From assembly GCA_022706625.1 (NCBI GenBank), contig JAKJCD010000083.1, positions 1,794 to 7,457 on the forward strand: DNA of 5,664 bases, given 5' to 3'. Both the position numbers and the translations under genes were made by a program. Of the stretch, positions 1-5,664 are shown piece after piece. Source of the DNA: Bacillota bacterium. GTDB taxonomy: Bacteria > Bacillota > Clostridia > Peptostreptococcales > Anaerovoracaceae. The notes under the pieces are model-generated. The model had not been told where the DNA came from and did no database searches. It was given only the letters and a program-made list of their open reading frames with translations. How positions within the stretch are numbered: position 1 is the first letter of the stretch; every line of letters begins with the position of its first letter.

Positions 1-1
1 A

Positions 2-739
2 AGGAGGGCTATTTACCTTGCGGAGCTGGCGGACGCACCCCTTTATGTTGTCCATGTTTCAGCGAAAGAAGCTCTTGAAGAGATCAAGCAAGCCTACGGC
101 AGAGGTCAGGCGGTTTACGGGGAAACCTGCTCTCACTATCTTGTGCTTGATACAGAAGACTTGGCAAAGCCCGGTTTTGAGGGGGCAAAGTATGTTTGTT
201 CTCCTGCCCTCAGGACCAAAGAGCACAGGGATGCTTTGTGGGAGGCTGTGAATCGGGGATGGCTCAATGCTATAAGTTCGGACCACTGCGGCTTCGATTA
301 CAAAGAGCAAAAGCATATGGGAGCGGGGCCGGGCAAATCCTTTGCGGATATTCCAAACGGCGCACCCAGTCTGCAAAACAGGCTGAACATACTCTGGACT
401 TACGGGGTGTGTGAAGGCAAGATCTCAAGATGCCGTCTGGTGGACCTCTTTGCCACCACGCCTGCCAAAGTCAACGGGCTTGAGAAAAAAGGCCGGATCG
501 AGATCGGGTTTGATGCGGATCTGGTAGTTTTCGACCCGGATTATGAAGGGACCATCAGTGCTGCGTATAATCTCGAAGGAGTTGACTACTGTCCCTTTGA
601 AGGGTTTAAGCAAAAAGGGAGAGCCGAAACCGTATTTCTGAGGGGAAGCAGGATAGTTGATAATGGCAGCTACGTGGGGACAAAGGGACAGGGCAAGTTT
701 ATTCCCGGCCGGCCATACGGCCTGGCATATGGCGGATGA
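2..739 (+). CDS. hydA: Hydantoinase / dihydropyrimidinase, C-terminal half (5' end outside window)
   Basis: A cyclic amidohydrolase that opens hydantoin or dihydropyrimidine rings to N-carbamoyl amino acids in the cytoplasm. The frame is open from the left edge, giving 245 residues against a usual family length of about 460, so roughly the first 215-220 residues are missing. Visible family landmarks, numbered from the first visible residue, are: LYVVHVSA with H18, equivalent to a metal-ligand histidine (H239 in the Bacillus D-hydantoinase); YGETCSHYL at 39-47; CSPALR with the substrate-binding serine S67; SSDHCGF with the catalytic aspartate D94; IPNG with N119; and a C-terminal GFDADLVVFDPD strand (169-180) of the small beta domain. 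The spacings H18 to S67 (49) and H18 to D94 (76) match the family as I recall it. The HxH pair, the carboxylated lysine and the other histidine ligand lie upstream, unseen. The DHC motif is followed by G where P is usual. The M20 dipeptidase starts 73 nt downstream. Choosing between D-hydantoinase and true dihydropyrimidinase is not possible here. Confidence 0.9.
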   Translation, partial: RRAIYLAELADAPLYVVHVSAKEALEEIKQAYGRGQAVYGETCSHYLVLDTEDLAKPGFEGAKYVCSPALRTKEHRDALWEAVNRGWLNAISSDHCGFDYKEQKHMGAGPGKSFADIPNGAPSLQNRLNILWTYGVCEGKISRCRLVDLFATTPAKVNGLEKKGRIEIGFDADLVVFDPDYEGTISAAYNLEGVDYCPFEGFKQKGRAETVFLRGSRIVDNGSYVGTKGQGKFIPGRPYGLAYGG

Positions 740-812
740 CCCGCAGCGGAAGTGATGAGGAAGACCTTGTGGTATGACTCAAACTGCCGGAGAGCTACAA
801 TAGGAGGGACAG

Positions 813-2189
813 ATGGATACGGAAAAAATTATAAGTTATATAGAAGCCCATAAAGAAGACATCATTCGCGATGCGGGAGATCTGATCGGGATACCAAGTA
901 TCTCAGACGATCACAAGCAGGTACTCAGGGCTTTGGAGCATGTTCTTGCAATAGGCCGCAGTATGGGATTTCAAGCCCGTTCCGTTTTAAACGGGCAGGC
1001 AGGCATTATCGAAATCGGGGAAGGTCCTGAGACTTTGGGGATCCTGGTCCATGTAGACGTGGTCCCTCCGGGGGATGCGGCTTCCTGGGAAACCCCACCC
1101 TTTGAACCTGTTATAAAAGATGGAAAGCTATATGGCAGAGGAGCCGTCGATGACAAGGGGCCCATCATAGCCAGCCTCTATGCTATGAAAGCTGTAACTG
1201 AGCTGGGAATCCCTTTGAAAAAGAAGGTACAGATGATCATCGGGACACAGGAAGAAGTAGAATGGACGGATATGGAGGCGTATGTAAAGGCATTCCCGCT
1301 GCCGGACTACGGCTTTACACCCGACGGAGAGTTCCCGGTGTGCAATATTGAAAAGGGTGTCACCGATATTGAGCTGCTTGTTCCTGTAAAAACCCCGGAT
1401 ATAGAAATGGAAGGGCTTTTCTTAACAGCCATTAACGGAGGCACGGCTACCAACGTGGTGCCCGATCATTGCAAGGCTTCGCTTCTAAAGCGGACCATCA
1501 AGGGGGACGGAAATGTCGAAGAAGAGGTCTTTACATTGGAGGGGAAAGGAGTATCGGTTCATTCCTGTCAGCCGGAAAAGGGCAAAAATGCTATATTGGA
1601 GCTAAGCAGCCTTTTATCAAAATACCCGCTGGCGGATACGGAGCCGGCAAGACTGGCAAAGCTTCTTGACCGACAGTTCGCAGATATTAATTGCAGCGGG
1701 ATCGGACTTTATAGCGAGAATGAGTACTATGAAGGGGAATATGTTCACCGCAATATTGTATCTCCCACCATGATATCCACCGAGGAAGGGGCAGTACGCA
1801 TAAACTTTAATCTTCGCTCTGCCTATGGGACCTGTAAAGAAAAGATCAGGAATGCCTTTGAAGAAATTGCGGCGCAAATAGGAGGAAGCATAGAGAAATT
1901 TGCAGGTTTGCCTCCGGTATTCGTAAGCAAGGAAAGGCCATTTATGAAAGTCTTTGCGGAAGCCTATGAAACCGTTACCGGACTGGAAAACGAATTTACT
2001 CTCGCGTACGGGGGTTCTTATGCAAAGGCGATGGACAACGTGGTTTCCTTCGGGCCTCTTTTTCCGGGGGAGGAGGATACATGCCACGAAGTAAACGAAT
2101 ACATCGCAATCGACAGCCTTTTGCTTAACGCTAAGGTGTTTGCCGAGGCCATCGGACGGATTGCTCTTTCCGATGCCGGCTTCAAATAA
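813..2189 (+). CDS. pepV: M20 family metallodipeptidase, PepV (Xaa-His dipeptidase) group
   Basis: A 458-residue cytoplasmic dinuclear-metal dipeptidase, close to the usual length for PepV/Sapep enzymes, which cleave dipeptides including beta-Ala-His types. The M20 residues are all present: HVD (H80, D82), the bridging aspartate D113 in GRGAVDDKGP, the catalytic glutamates E147-E148 in IIGTQEEVEW, D171 in FTPDGEFP, and the late ligand H425 in TCHEVNEY. H250 in GVSVHSCQP fits the transition-state histidine of the lid domain. There is no signal peptide. The ATG is preceded by a strong AGGAGGG at 802-808, 4 nt away, which settles the start. It follows the hydantoinase by 73 nt with no terminator between, and a transporter follows. 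That setting raises the possibility that it handles N-carbamoyl products of the hydantoinase rather than, or as well as, ordinary dipeptides; this is inference. Family assignment is firm, substrate is not. Confidence 0.93.
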   Translation: MDTEKIISYIEAHKEDIIRDAGDLIGIPSISDDHKQVLRALEHVLAIGRSMGFQARSVLNGQAGIIEIGEGPETLGILVHVDVVPPGDAASWETPPFEPVIKDGKLYGRGAVDDKGPIIASLYAMKAVTELGIPLKKKVQMIIGTQEEVEWTDMEAYVKAFPLPDYGFTPDGEFPVCNIEKGVTDIELLVPVKTPDIEMEGLFLTAINGGTATNVVPDHCKASLLKRTIKGDGNVEEEVFTLEGKGVSVHSCQPEKGKNAILELSSLLSKYPLADTEPARLAKLLDRQFADINCSGIGLYSENEYYEGEYVHRNIVSPTMISTEEGAVRINFNLRSAYGTCKEKIRNAFEEIAAQIGGSIEKFAGLPPVFVSKERPFMKVFAEAYETVTGLENEFTLAYGGSYAKAMDNVVSFGPLFPGEEDTCHEVNEYIAIDSLLLNAKVFAEAIGRIALSDAGFK

Positions 2190-2300
2190 GTTCGCAGATC
2201 AGAAAGAAGGTGATGAGTTGCACATGAATTAAGCAAACACCCGTTACCGTATAAAGATTGCAATACAATGATTATGAAAACTTTCGGGTTGATTGTCAGA

Positions 2301-2307
2301 AAGGCGG
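2301..2307 (+). promoter_or_regulatory. Ribosome binding site deciding the transporter start
   Basis: AAGGCGG lies 6 nt before the ATG at 2314, one mismatch from AAGGAGG. It favours that ATG over the in-frame TTG at 2293, which would add seven residues (polar and charged) and has no purine-rich site in front of it. Confidence 0.7.
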
Positions 2308-2313
2308 TGGAAT

Positions 2314-3693
2314 ATGGAATCTTCTTACGGAATCATTAGCTTGATTCCAATCATTGTCATTTTGGTATTGGCTCTGGTTACAAAAAATACATTTGTTTCT
2401 ATACTTATCGGTGTAATTACCGGGTTTTTGATCCTGGCAGGTATGAACCCAATGGATACCTTTTATCAATTCATTGATGGGCTATACGAGGTCCTGATGG
2501 ATGAAACCACCGTTTGGGTGCTTCTGCTGTGCGCACTGTTTGGCGGCCTCATCCAGTTGATGCAGGACTCTGGGGGAGTCCTGGGCTTCGCCACCCTTGC
2601 ACAAAAAGTGATAAAAGGCAGAAAAGCTTCCATGATAGGGACATGGATCCTTGGAATCATTATTTTTGTTGACGACTATTTAAACTGTCTTGCAGTGGGA
2701 GCAGCCACAAGGCCAATTACCGACAGAAACAGAGTGTCCCGGGAAATGCTCGCCTACATAGTAAACTCCACAGGGGTCACGGTATGTGCTATCGTCCCAT
2801 TCTCAACCTGGGGTGCATTTATGTCTGCGCTTATGATTGAATCCGGAATGGGTGAAGGGATGACTGCTTTCAGTGCATATGTTTCTGCCATACCTTTCGT
2901 GTTATACGGCTGGCTGGCGGTCATTTTTGTGCCTTTATTCGCCCTTGGGGTCGTGCCTTTATTCGGGCCCATGAAAAAGGCGGAAAAAAGAACCCTTGAA
3001 ACAGGGCAGGTATTATCCGATGAATCTAAAGCGGCCTTGATAGAGCTCCCCGAAGAGGAGAGGGCTTTTGAGGGCAAAAAATGCAATGCTCTCAATTTTA
3101 TTATACCGATTTTGGTGGTAACAGCCGTGACCATTATTACTGAGGACATGGTGGTCGCTTTACTGGTATCCATCTTAGTTTGCCTTGTCATGTATCTGCC
3201 CCAGCGGCTCATGAGCTTTACGAAGTTCTTTGATTCTGCTGTCAAGGGGATGGTAGACATGTTCCCGGTATTAATACTTATAATCATGGCTTATGAACTG
3301 ATTATTATCAACGAAGGGCTGGGCATGACAGACTTCGTTATCAGCGGAGCCCTTAAAGCACTTAACCCGGCGTTGCTTCCGGTCACTATTTTCGTAGTAA
3401 TCGCCGCGCTTTCCTTTGCTTCCGGAAGCTTCTGGGGGCTTGCGGCTATCGCCTTCCCCATCGTCGCTCCTTTAGCGGCAGCCATGGACGTCAATCAGTT
3501 TTTATGCGCCGGAGCTTTGATCTCAGCTGTATGTGCAGGGGGGCATATCTGCATTTACAGTGATACCGTCATTTTGACCTCGGCTTCGACACAGTGTTCT
3601 CCGGTGGATTATTTTAAATCCTCCTTCCCTTTGATAATGCCTCCGTTTATTCTGGCGGCAATAATATTCCTGATTTTGGGAGTTATCATGTAA
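2314..3693 (+). CDS. NhaC-family Na+/H+ antiporter-type membrane transporter
   Basis: A 459-residue integral membrane protein of the NhaC type, a sodium-coupled carrier family that includes Na+/H+ and organic acid/sodium exchangers. Roughly 11 to 12 hydrophobic segments can be seen, for example 7-22, 27-43, 66-82, 188-217, 260-276, 278-295, 315-333, 352-391, 395-412 and 436-458. A charged cytoplasmic-type loop lies at about 219-258. The signature block is clear in the first half: IIFVDDYLNCLAVG (116-129), then TRPITDRNRVSRE (132-144) and AYIVNST (147-153). The matching block in the second half is GGHICIYSDTVILTSAS (409-425), which corresponds to the GDHxSPxSDT region of classical NhaC but lacks the D and the SP. 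The gene is the last of the block: a 124-nt gap without a terminator separates it from the dipeptidase, and a terminator follows. Context suggests it imports or exchanges the substrate or product of the two enzymes, but the sequence does not give the cargo. Confidence 0.88.
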   Translation: MESSYGIISLIPIIVILVLALVTKNTFVSILIGVITGFLILAGMNPMDTFYQFIDGLYEVLMDETTVWVLLLCALFGGLIQLMQDSGGVLGFATLAQKVIKGRKASMIGTWILGIIIFVDDYLNCLAVGAATRPITDRNRVSREMLAYIVNSTGVTVCAIVPFSTWGAFMSALMIESGMGEGMTAFSAYVSAIPFVLYGWLAVIFVPLFALGVVPLFGPMKKAEKRTLETGQVLSDESKAALIELPEEERAFEGKKCNALNFIIPILVVTAVTIITEDMVVALLVSILVCLVMYLPQRLMSFTKFFDSAVKGMVDMFPVLILIIMAYELIIINEGLGMTDFVISGALKALNPALLPVTIFVVIAALSFASGSFWGLAAIAFPIVAPLAAAMDVNQFLCAGALISAVCAGGHICIYSDTVILTSASTQCSPVDYFKSSFPLIMPPFILAAIIFLILGVIM

Positions 3694-3719
3694 TAAGGCT
3701 GCCACAACGCAGTATTTTC

Positions 3720-3765
3720 TAAACGGCCGTCGAAAATAAAACACGGCCGTTTATGTTTATTTTTG
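3720..3765 (+). terminator. Rho-independent terminator closing the hydantoinase-dipeptidase-transporter block
   Basis: A perfect 11-bp stem, TAAACGGCCGT (3720-3730) pairing with ACGGCCGTTTA (3743-3753), has a 12-nt A-rich loop and is followed by TGTTTATTTTTGG. It starts 27 nt after the transporter stop codon. The T tract is interrupted but rich enough for an intrinsic terminator. Confidence 0.85.
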
Positions 3766-3791
3766 GAACAAAAAAATATGCAGAGAATACT
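3763..3791 (+). promoter_or_regulatory. Possible sigma-A promoter of the LysM gene
   Basis: TTGGAA (3763-3768, 4 of 6 to TTGACA) and AATACT (3786-3791, 4 of 6 to TATAAT) are separated by 17 nt. They sit just past the preceding terminator and upstream of the GTG start at 3825. The spacing is ideal but each hexamer is weak. A sporulation sigma factor is possible and cannot be excluded. Confidence 0.3.
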
Positions 3792-3809
3792 ATATGGTAT
3801 ATCATCAAT

Positions 3810-3816
3810 AAAGGAG
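3810..3816 (+). promoter_or_regulatory. Ribosome binding site deciding the LysM protein start
   Basis: AAAGGAG ends 8 nt before a GTG at 3825, normal spacing. The alternative in-frame ATG at 3753 has no such site, and its first base pairs in the stem of the preceding terminator, so the GTG is preferred. Confidence 0.8.
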
Positions 3817-3824
3817 TTGATTCT

Positions 3825-4157
3825 GTGAGATATATTGTACAACCATGGGAAACCTGGGAAAAAATGAACACGTTAGCCTCGCGGTTCGGTGTGACTCCGG
3901 AAAGCTTAGTAGCGGCAAATCCGATTCTAAACGCTATACCCCTTACTCCGGGAATGCAGCTGACGATACCGGGAAGGCCGGAGTTAGAATTTCCGGCCGG
4001 CACTTATATCGATTACATTGTTCAGCCGGGGGATTCAATTTATGAAATAGCCAGAAGATTTCGGCTGAACTACAGAAATGTTGTTTCCCAAAATGCCCAG
4101 ATCCCGAATCCGGACGTGATCTGGCCGGGCCAGGTCCTGAAGCTTGTATACAGGTAG
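3825..4157 (+). CDS. Small tandem LysM-domain protein
   Basis: A 110-residue protein made almost entirely of two LysM modules, which bind N-acetylglucosamine-containing glycans such as peptidoglycan. Module 1 spans about residues 2-49 (RYIVQPWETW ... ESLVAANP ... LTPGMQLTIP). Module 2 spans about 63-108 (DYIVQPGDSIYEIARRF ... VVSQNAQIPNP ... IWPGQVLKLV). A short linker, RPELEFPAGTYI, joins them. Module 2 matches the consensus well; module 1 has PWETWEKM where PGDTLWKI is usual, so it is more divergent. Neither the GTG start nor the longer 134-residue reading gives a signal peptide or a membrane anchor. The gene stands alone between two terminators. In spore formers, LysM proteins without signal peptides are often made in the mother cell and placed in the spore coat or cortex boundary; that role is an inference here, and no catalytic domain is present. 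Confidence 0.9.
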   Translation: MRYIVQPWETWEKMNTLASRFGVTPESLVAANPILNAIPLTPGMQLTIPGRPELEFPAGTYIDYIVQPGDSIYEIARRFRLNYRNVVSQNAQIPNPDVIWPGQVLKLVYR

Positions 4158-4173
4158 CCCGATATGACGGATA

Positions 4174-4224
4174 GTAAGGAGGAGGGTTCGCACTCTCCTC
4201 CTTACATTTACTCTTCTTTTACCT
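4174..4224 (+). terminator. Terminator hairpin after the LysM gene
   Basis: GTAAGGAGGAG (4174-4184) pairs perfectly with CTCCTCCTTAC (4195-4205). A G-T and a G-C pair extend the stem inward to a loop of TTCGCA (4187-4192). The downstream stretch, ATTTACTCTTCTTTTACC, is pyrimidine-rich but has only a broken T tract. It begins 16 nt after the stop codon, which fits a terminator. Confidence 0.75.
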
Positions 4225-4228
4225 CTTC

Positions 4229-4257
4229 TTGGCATTTAACATAATATTCCCAATAAT
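4229..4257 (+). promoter_or_regulatory. Sigma-A-like promoter
   Basis: TTGGCA (4229-4234, 5 of 6 to TTGACA) and AATAAT (4252-4257, 5 of 6 to TATAAT) have the ideal 17-nt spacer. Transcription would start near 4264, leaving about 245 nt of untranslated leader before the TTG start at 4511, or driving a small RNA. It is the best promoter match I found in the window. Confidence 0.55.
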
Positions 4258-4294
4258 GAAGTTAAGAAATAGTATTTGGAACATTACCAAGGAA

Positions 4295-4324
4295 CTTTAT
4301 CTGGGTTCGATAGAGGATTGAAAT
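4295..4324 (+). repeat. Solitary CRISPR-repeat-like element (hairpin plus GATTGAAAT)
   Basis: CTTTATC (4295-4301) pairs with GATAGAG (4309-4315) through 7 bp including one G-T wobble, around the 7-nt loop TGGGTTC. It is followed directly by GATTGAAAT (4316-4324). Many type I and III CRISPR repeats have this shape, about 30 nt with a short hairpin and an ATTGAAAY 3' end. Only one copy is present, with no repeat-spacer periodicity and no cas gene in view, so this is a resemblance and not an array. Confidence 0.25.
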
Positions 4325-4365
4325 GTAACAGAAAAATAGGGTTAAATAACAGCAGGAGCATTGGA

Positions 4366-4406
4366 GCCGGGCTTGGATACATCTTTTTTGTGCATCAAAG
4401 CCCGGC
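4366..4406 (+). other. Strong GC-rich hairpin in the SLH gene leader
   Basis: GCCGGGCTT (4366-4374) pairs perfectly with AAGCCCGGC (4398-4406). After one mismatch, GAT (4376-4378) pairs with ATC (4394-4396), leaving a loop of about 15 nt that contains TTTTTT. No T tract follows on either strand, so it is not a standard intrinsic terminator. Its right arm is shared with a smaller alternative hairpin, CGGCA (4403-4407) with TGCCG (4413-4417). Confidence 0.5.
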
Positions 4407-4431
4407 ACGTTATGCCGTTATAGACTTTTGA

Positions 4432-4437
4432 TATAAT
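4432..4437 (+). promoter_or_regulatory. TATAAT box, possible second promoter of the SLH gene
   Basis: A perfect TATAAT occurs 73 nt before the TTG start, just downstream of the hairpins. No good -35 hexamer lies 16-18 nt upstream, so it would need an activator or may be chance in AT-rich DNA. Confidence 0.25.
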
Positions 4438-4494
4438 TAGGGTTATTATTGAAACATAAATGATTTGCACTGCGTCTTATACAAAGCTAATTAT

Positions 4495-4502
4495 AAAGGG
4501 GG
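4495..4502 (+). promoter_or_regulatory. Ribosome binding site deciding the TTG start of the SLH gene
   Basis: AAAGGGGG ends 8 nt before the TTG at 4511. The encoded protein begins with a complete signal peptide from this TTG, while the next in-frame ATG (codon 13) would cut off its basic N-region. Confidence 0.75.
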
Positions 4503-4510
4503 TAAGTTTC

Positions 4511-5664
4511 TTGGGATATGCACTTAACAGAAAGCTGGGGTGCCTGATGCTGGCGGCAGCCTTATGTTTTTCGTTTTTTTTGCCGATGGAAAGCTACGGC
4601 GCATCCACCTTTTCGGATATTAAAGGCCATTGGGCTGAACAATACATTGAGAAGGCAGTAGCCCAAGGCATTATCAAAGGCTACACCGATGGGAGATTCC
4701 TGCCGGATGAAAAGGTAACCCGCGCCGAGTTTATCAGCATGCTGAACCGGGCTTTAAGAAATACAGCTACTGGAAGCAGCAGCTTCAACGATGTGTACAG
4801 GGATGCCTGGTATCACACCGATGTGTCGAAAGCGGTCACCGCAGGCTTTGTCAGCGGGTTTGACGACGGAAGTTTCCGCCCGAATTATAAGATTACCAGG
4901 CAGGAAGCAGCTGTGATGCTGGCAAGGATCATCCCTTCCTACGGTTACAGCACTAATTTGAGAGGCTTCAAAGATTATTCCTCTATCGCAGATTGGGCAT
5001 ATGCATCACTGGCTAAGGTAAGCGGTAAACGCTACATTTCAGGATATACCGACGGATTGATACATCCTTTGGATCCGCTGACCAGGGCTCAAGCGGCAAA
5101 GATTATCAGCGATATCATAATAAAGGAAACCATTGATCCGACGGATCCCGTCATCAAAAAGAACGGAACTAAACTTTCCGGCAGAATATTTTCAAACAAC
5201 GTGACAATCCATAAAGACCTGGATGATGGAAGTGCAGATCTGGATAACTGCGTCATATTAGGGAAGCTGATCGTGCAGGGAGGCGGCGACAGCACTGTTA
5301 CAGTAAATAACTCACGGGTCATCAGCGCATCGGTGAACCGATCAGCCGGCCCTGTCAGGCTGCTGGCAAAAGGGGAGACTAATATTCTTAGCACGGCATG
5401 TTCGGGGGAATTCCTGCTTCAAACGACAAATCTGACAGGGGATGCTTTCGGCCCGGGCTTTGAAAAGGTAAGCTTTTCATCTTCCGCATCCGGAACCTTG
5501 CAGGGGAACTTCCCATATGTTGCTCTTGACGGTTCATCAGCGAAGCTGAAGCTGACTTCTGGGACAATCACGACTCTGGATATAAACTCAGCCGGGCGGA
5601 GGTCCGATATCACCTTGGAGACCAAAGCTTCCGTGAACCAGGCAAACGTCTACGGCGAGTCTTA
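4511..5664 (+). CDS. Secreted S-layer homology (SLH) domain protein, 3' end outside window
   Basis: The first 384 residues of a cell-surface protein that is still open at the right edge. A signal peptide is clear: a short basic N-region (NRK at 6-8), a hydrophobic core (about 11-25), and a likely cleavage near residues 30-32 after SYGA. Three SLH domains follow at about 33-80, 92-140 and 153-200, each with the pattern W ... A ... G-I/F-V/I-x-G-Y/F-x-D-G ... P. They bind secondary cell-wall polysaccharide and anchor the protein to the wall. The TRAE binding motif is TRAE (70-73) in SLH1, TRQE (129-132) in SLH2 and TRAQ (191-194) in SLH3. From about 215 to the edge the chain is rich in short beta strands, G, N, S and T, as in VTVNNSRVISASVN and SGTITTLDINSAG, which suggests a beta-solenoid. 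No enzymatic motif is visible so far. Its passenger function is unknown; being S-layer structural, adhesive or enzymatic are all possible. Confidence 0.92.
   Translation, partial: MGYALNRKLGCLMLAAALCFSFFLPMESYGASTFSDIKGHWAEQYIEKAVAQGIIKGYTDGRFLPDEKVTRAEFISMLNRALRNTATGSSSFNDVYRDAWYHTDVSKAVTAGFVSGFDDGSFRPNYKITRQEAAVMLARIIPSYGYSTNLRGFKDYSSIADWAYASLAKVSGKRYISGYTDGLIHPLDPLTRAQAAKIISDIIIKETIDPTDPVIKKNGTKLSGRIFSNNVTIHKDLDDGSADLDNCVILGKLIVQGGGDSTVTVNNSRVISASVNRSAGPVRLLAKGETNILSTACSGEFLLQTTNLTGDAFGPGFEKVSFSSSASGTLQGNFPYVALDGSSAKLKLTSGTITTLDINSAGRRSDITLETKASVNQANVYGES

Larger units (their letters stand above)
4206..4494. other. Non-coding gap before the SLH gene, with several structured elements
   Basis: No open frame with a plausible ribosome site was found on either strand in this stretch. 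It is more AT-rich than its flanks apart from one GC-rich hairpin. It holds a promoter-like pair, a small hairpin followed by GATTGAAAT, a strong hairpin, and a TATAAT-like box, each listed separately. I did not recognise any riboswitch class, tRNA or known small RNA in it. Confidence 0.6.

Noticed and set aside
755..853. A 32-residue frame between the hydantoinase and the dipeptidase
   Set aside because: It overlaps the start of the dipeptidase, has no convincing ribosome site and resembles nothing known.
1617..2087. A 156-residue open frame on the minus strand
   Set aside because: It lies inside the dipeptidase gene, whose catalytic motifs prove the plus-strand reading.
2204..2232. AAGAAGG followed by TTG CAC ATG AAT TAA, a possible tiny leader peptide before the transporter
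   Set aside because: The peptide would be four residues, shows no regulatory codon run, and no terminator or antiterminator structure follows.
2293..2313. TTG start extending the transporter by seven residues
   Set aside because: There is no ribosome site before the TTG, whereas AAGGCGG lies at a good distance before the ATG at 2314.
2268..2339. A 23-residue frame overlapping the transporter start
   Set aside because: It has no ribosome site and no recognisable sequence, and is short enough to be chance.
2754..3287. A 177-residue open frame on the minus strand
   Set aside because: It lies wholly inside the transporter gene, has the composition expected of an antisense shadow, and matches no family I know.
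3753..3824. ATG at 3753 as the start of the LysM protein
   Set aside because: It overlaps the terminator stem, has no ribosome site, and adds 24 residues outside the LysM fold; GTG at 3825 has AAAGGAG 8 nt upstream.
4304..4310. GGTTCGA, as in the T-loop of a tRNA or a phage attachment core
   Set aside because: The flanks do not form a T-arm, acceptor stem or anticodon arm, and no integrase or tRNA gene is nearby.

Overview
The window looks like chromosomal DNA of a low-to-mid GC Gram-positive, most likely a spore-forming member of the Clostridia (Peptococcaceae-like). The reasons are strong AGGAGG-type ribosome sites, TTG and GTG starts, an SLH-domain surface protein with a Firmicutes-style signal peptide, a small tandem-LysM protein, and a PepV-type dipeptidase beside an NhaC-family transporter. 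This placement is an inference from gene content. All recognisable genes are on the plus strand, and the long minus-strand open frames are shadows.

Region 1 (2-3693) is a probable co-transcribed metabolic block. It holds the C-terminal half of a hydantoinase/dihydropyrimidinase cut by the left edge, then a complete M20 metallodipeptidase of the PepV group, then a complete NhaC-family secondary transporter. No terminator-like hairpin separates them, and a good intrinsic terminator closes the block at 3720-3765. A reasonable working model is uptake by the transporter, ring opening of a cyclic ureide by the hydantoinase, and hydrolysis of the resulting N-carbamoyl or dipeptide product by the M20 enzyme. 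The substrate cannot be read from the sequence.

Region 2 (3763-4205) is a single small gene for a 110-residue protein made of two LysM modules without a signal peptide. It probably has its own promoter and it has its own terminator hairpin.

Region 3 (4206-4510) is a 305-base gap without a coding gene, but it is not empty. It has a good sigma-A-like promoter (TTGGCA, 17 nt, AATAAT), a hairpin followed by GATTGAAAT that resembles one CRISPR repeat, a strong GC-rich hairpin without a T tract, and an overlapping smaller hairpin. These would lie in a roughly 245-nt leader of the next gene if the promoter is real.

Region 4 (4511-5664) is the start of a secreted S-layer-type protein that runs off the right edge. 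It has a TTG start, a signal peptide, three SLH domains, and then a beta-strand-rich region that looks like a solenoid.

No clearly new biological system is evident. The most unusual material is the structured leader before the SLH gene and the possible ureide/dipeptide utilisation block.
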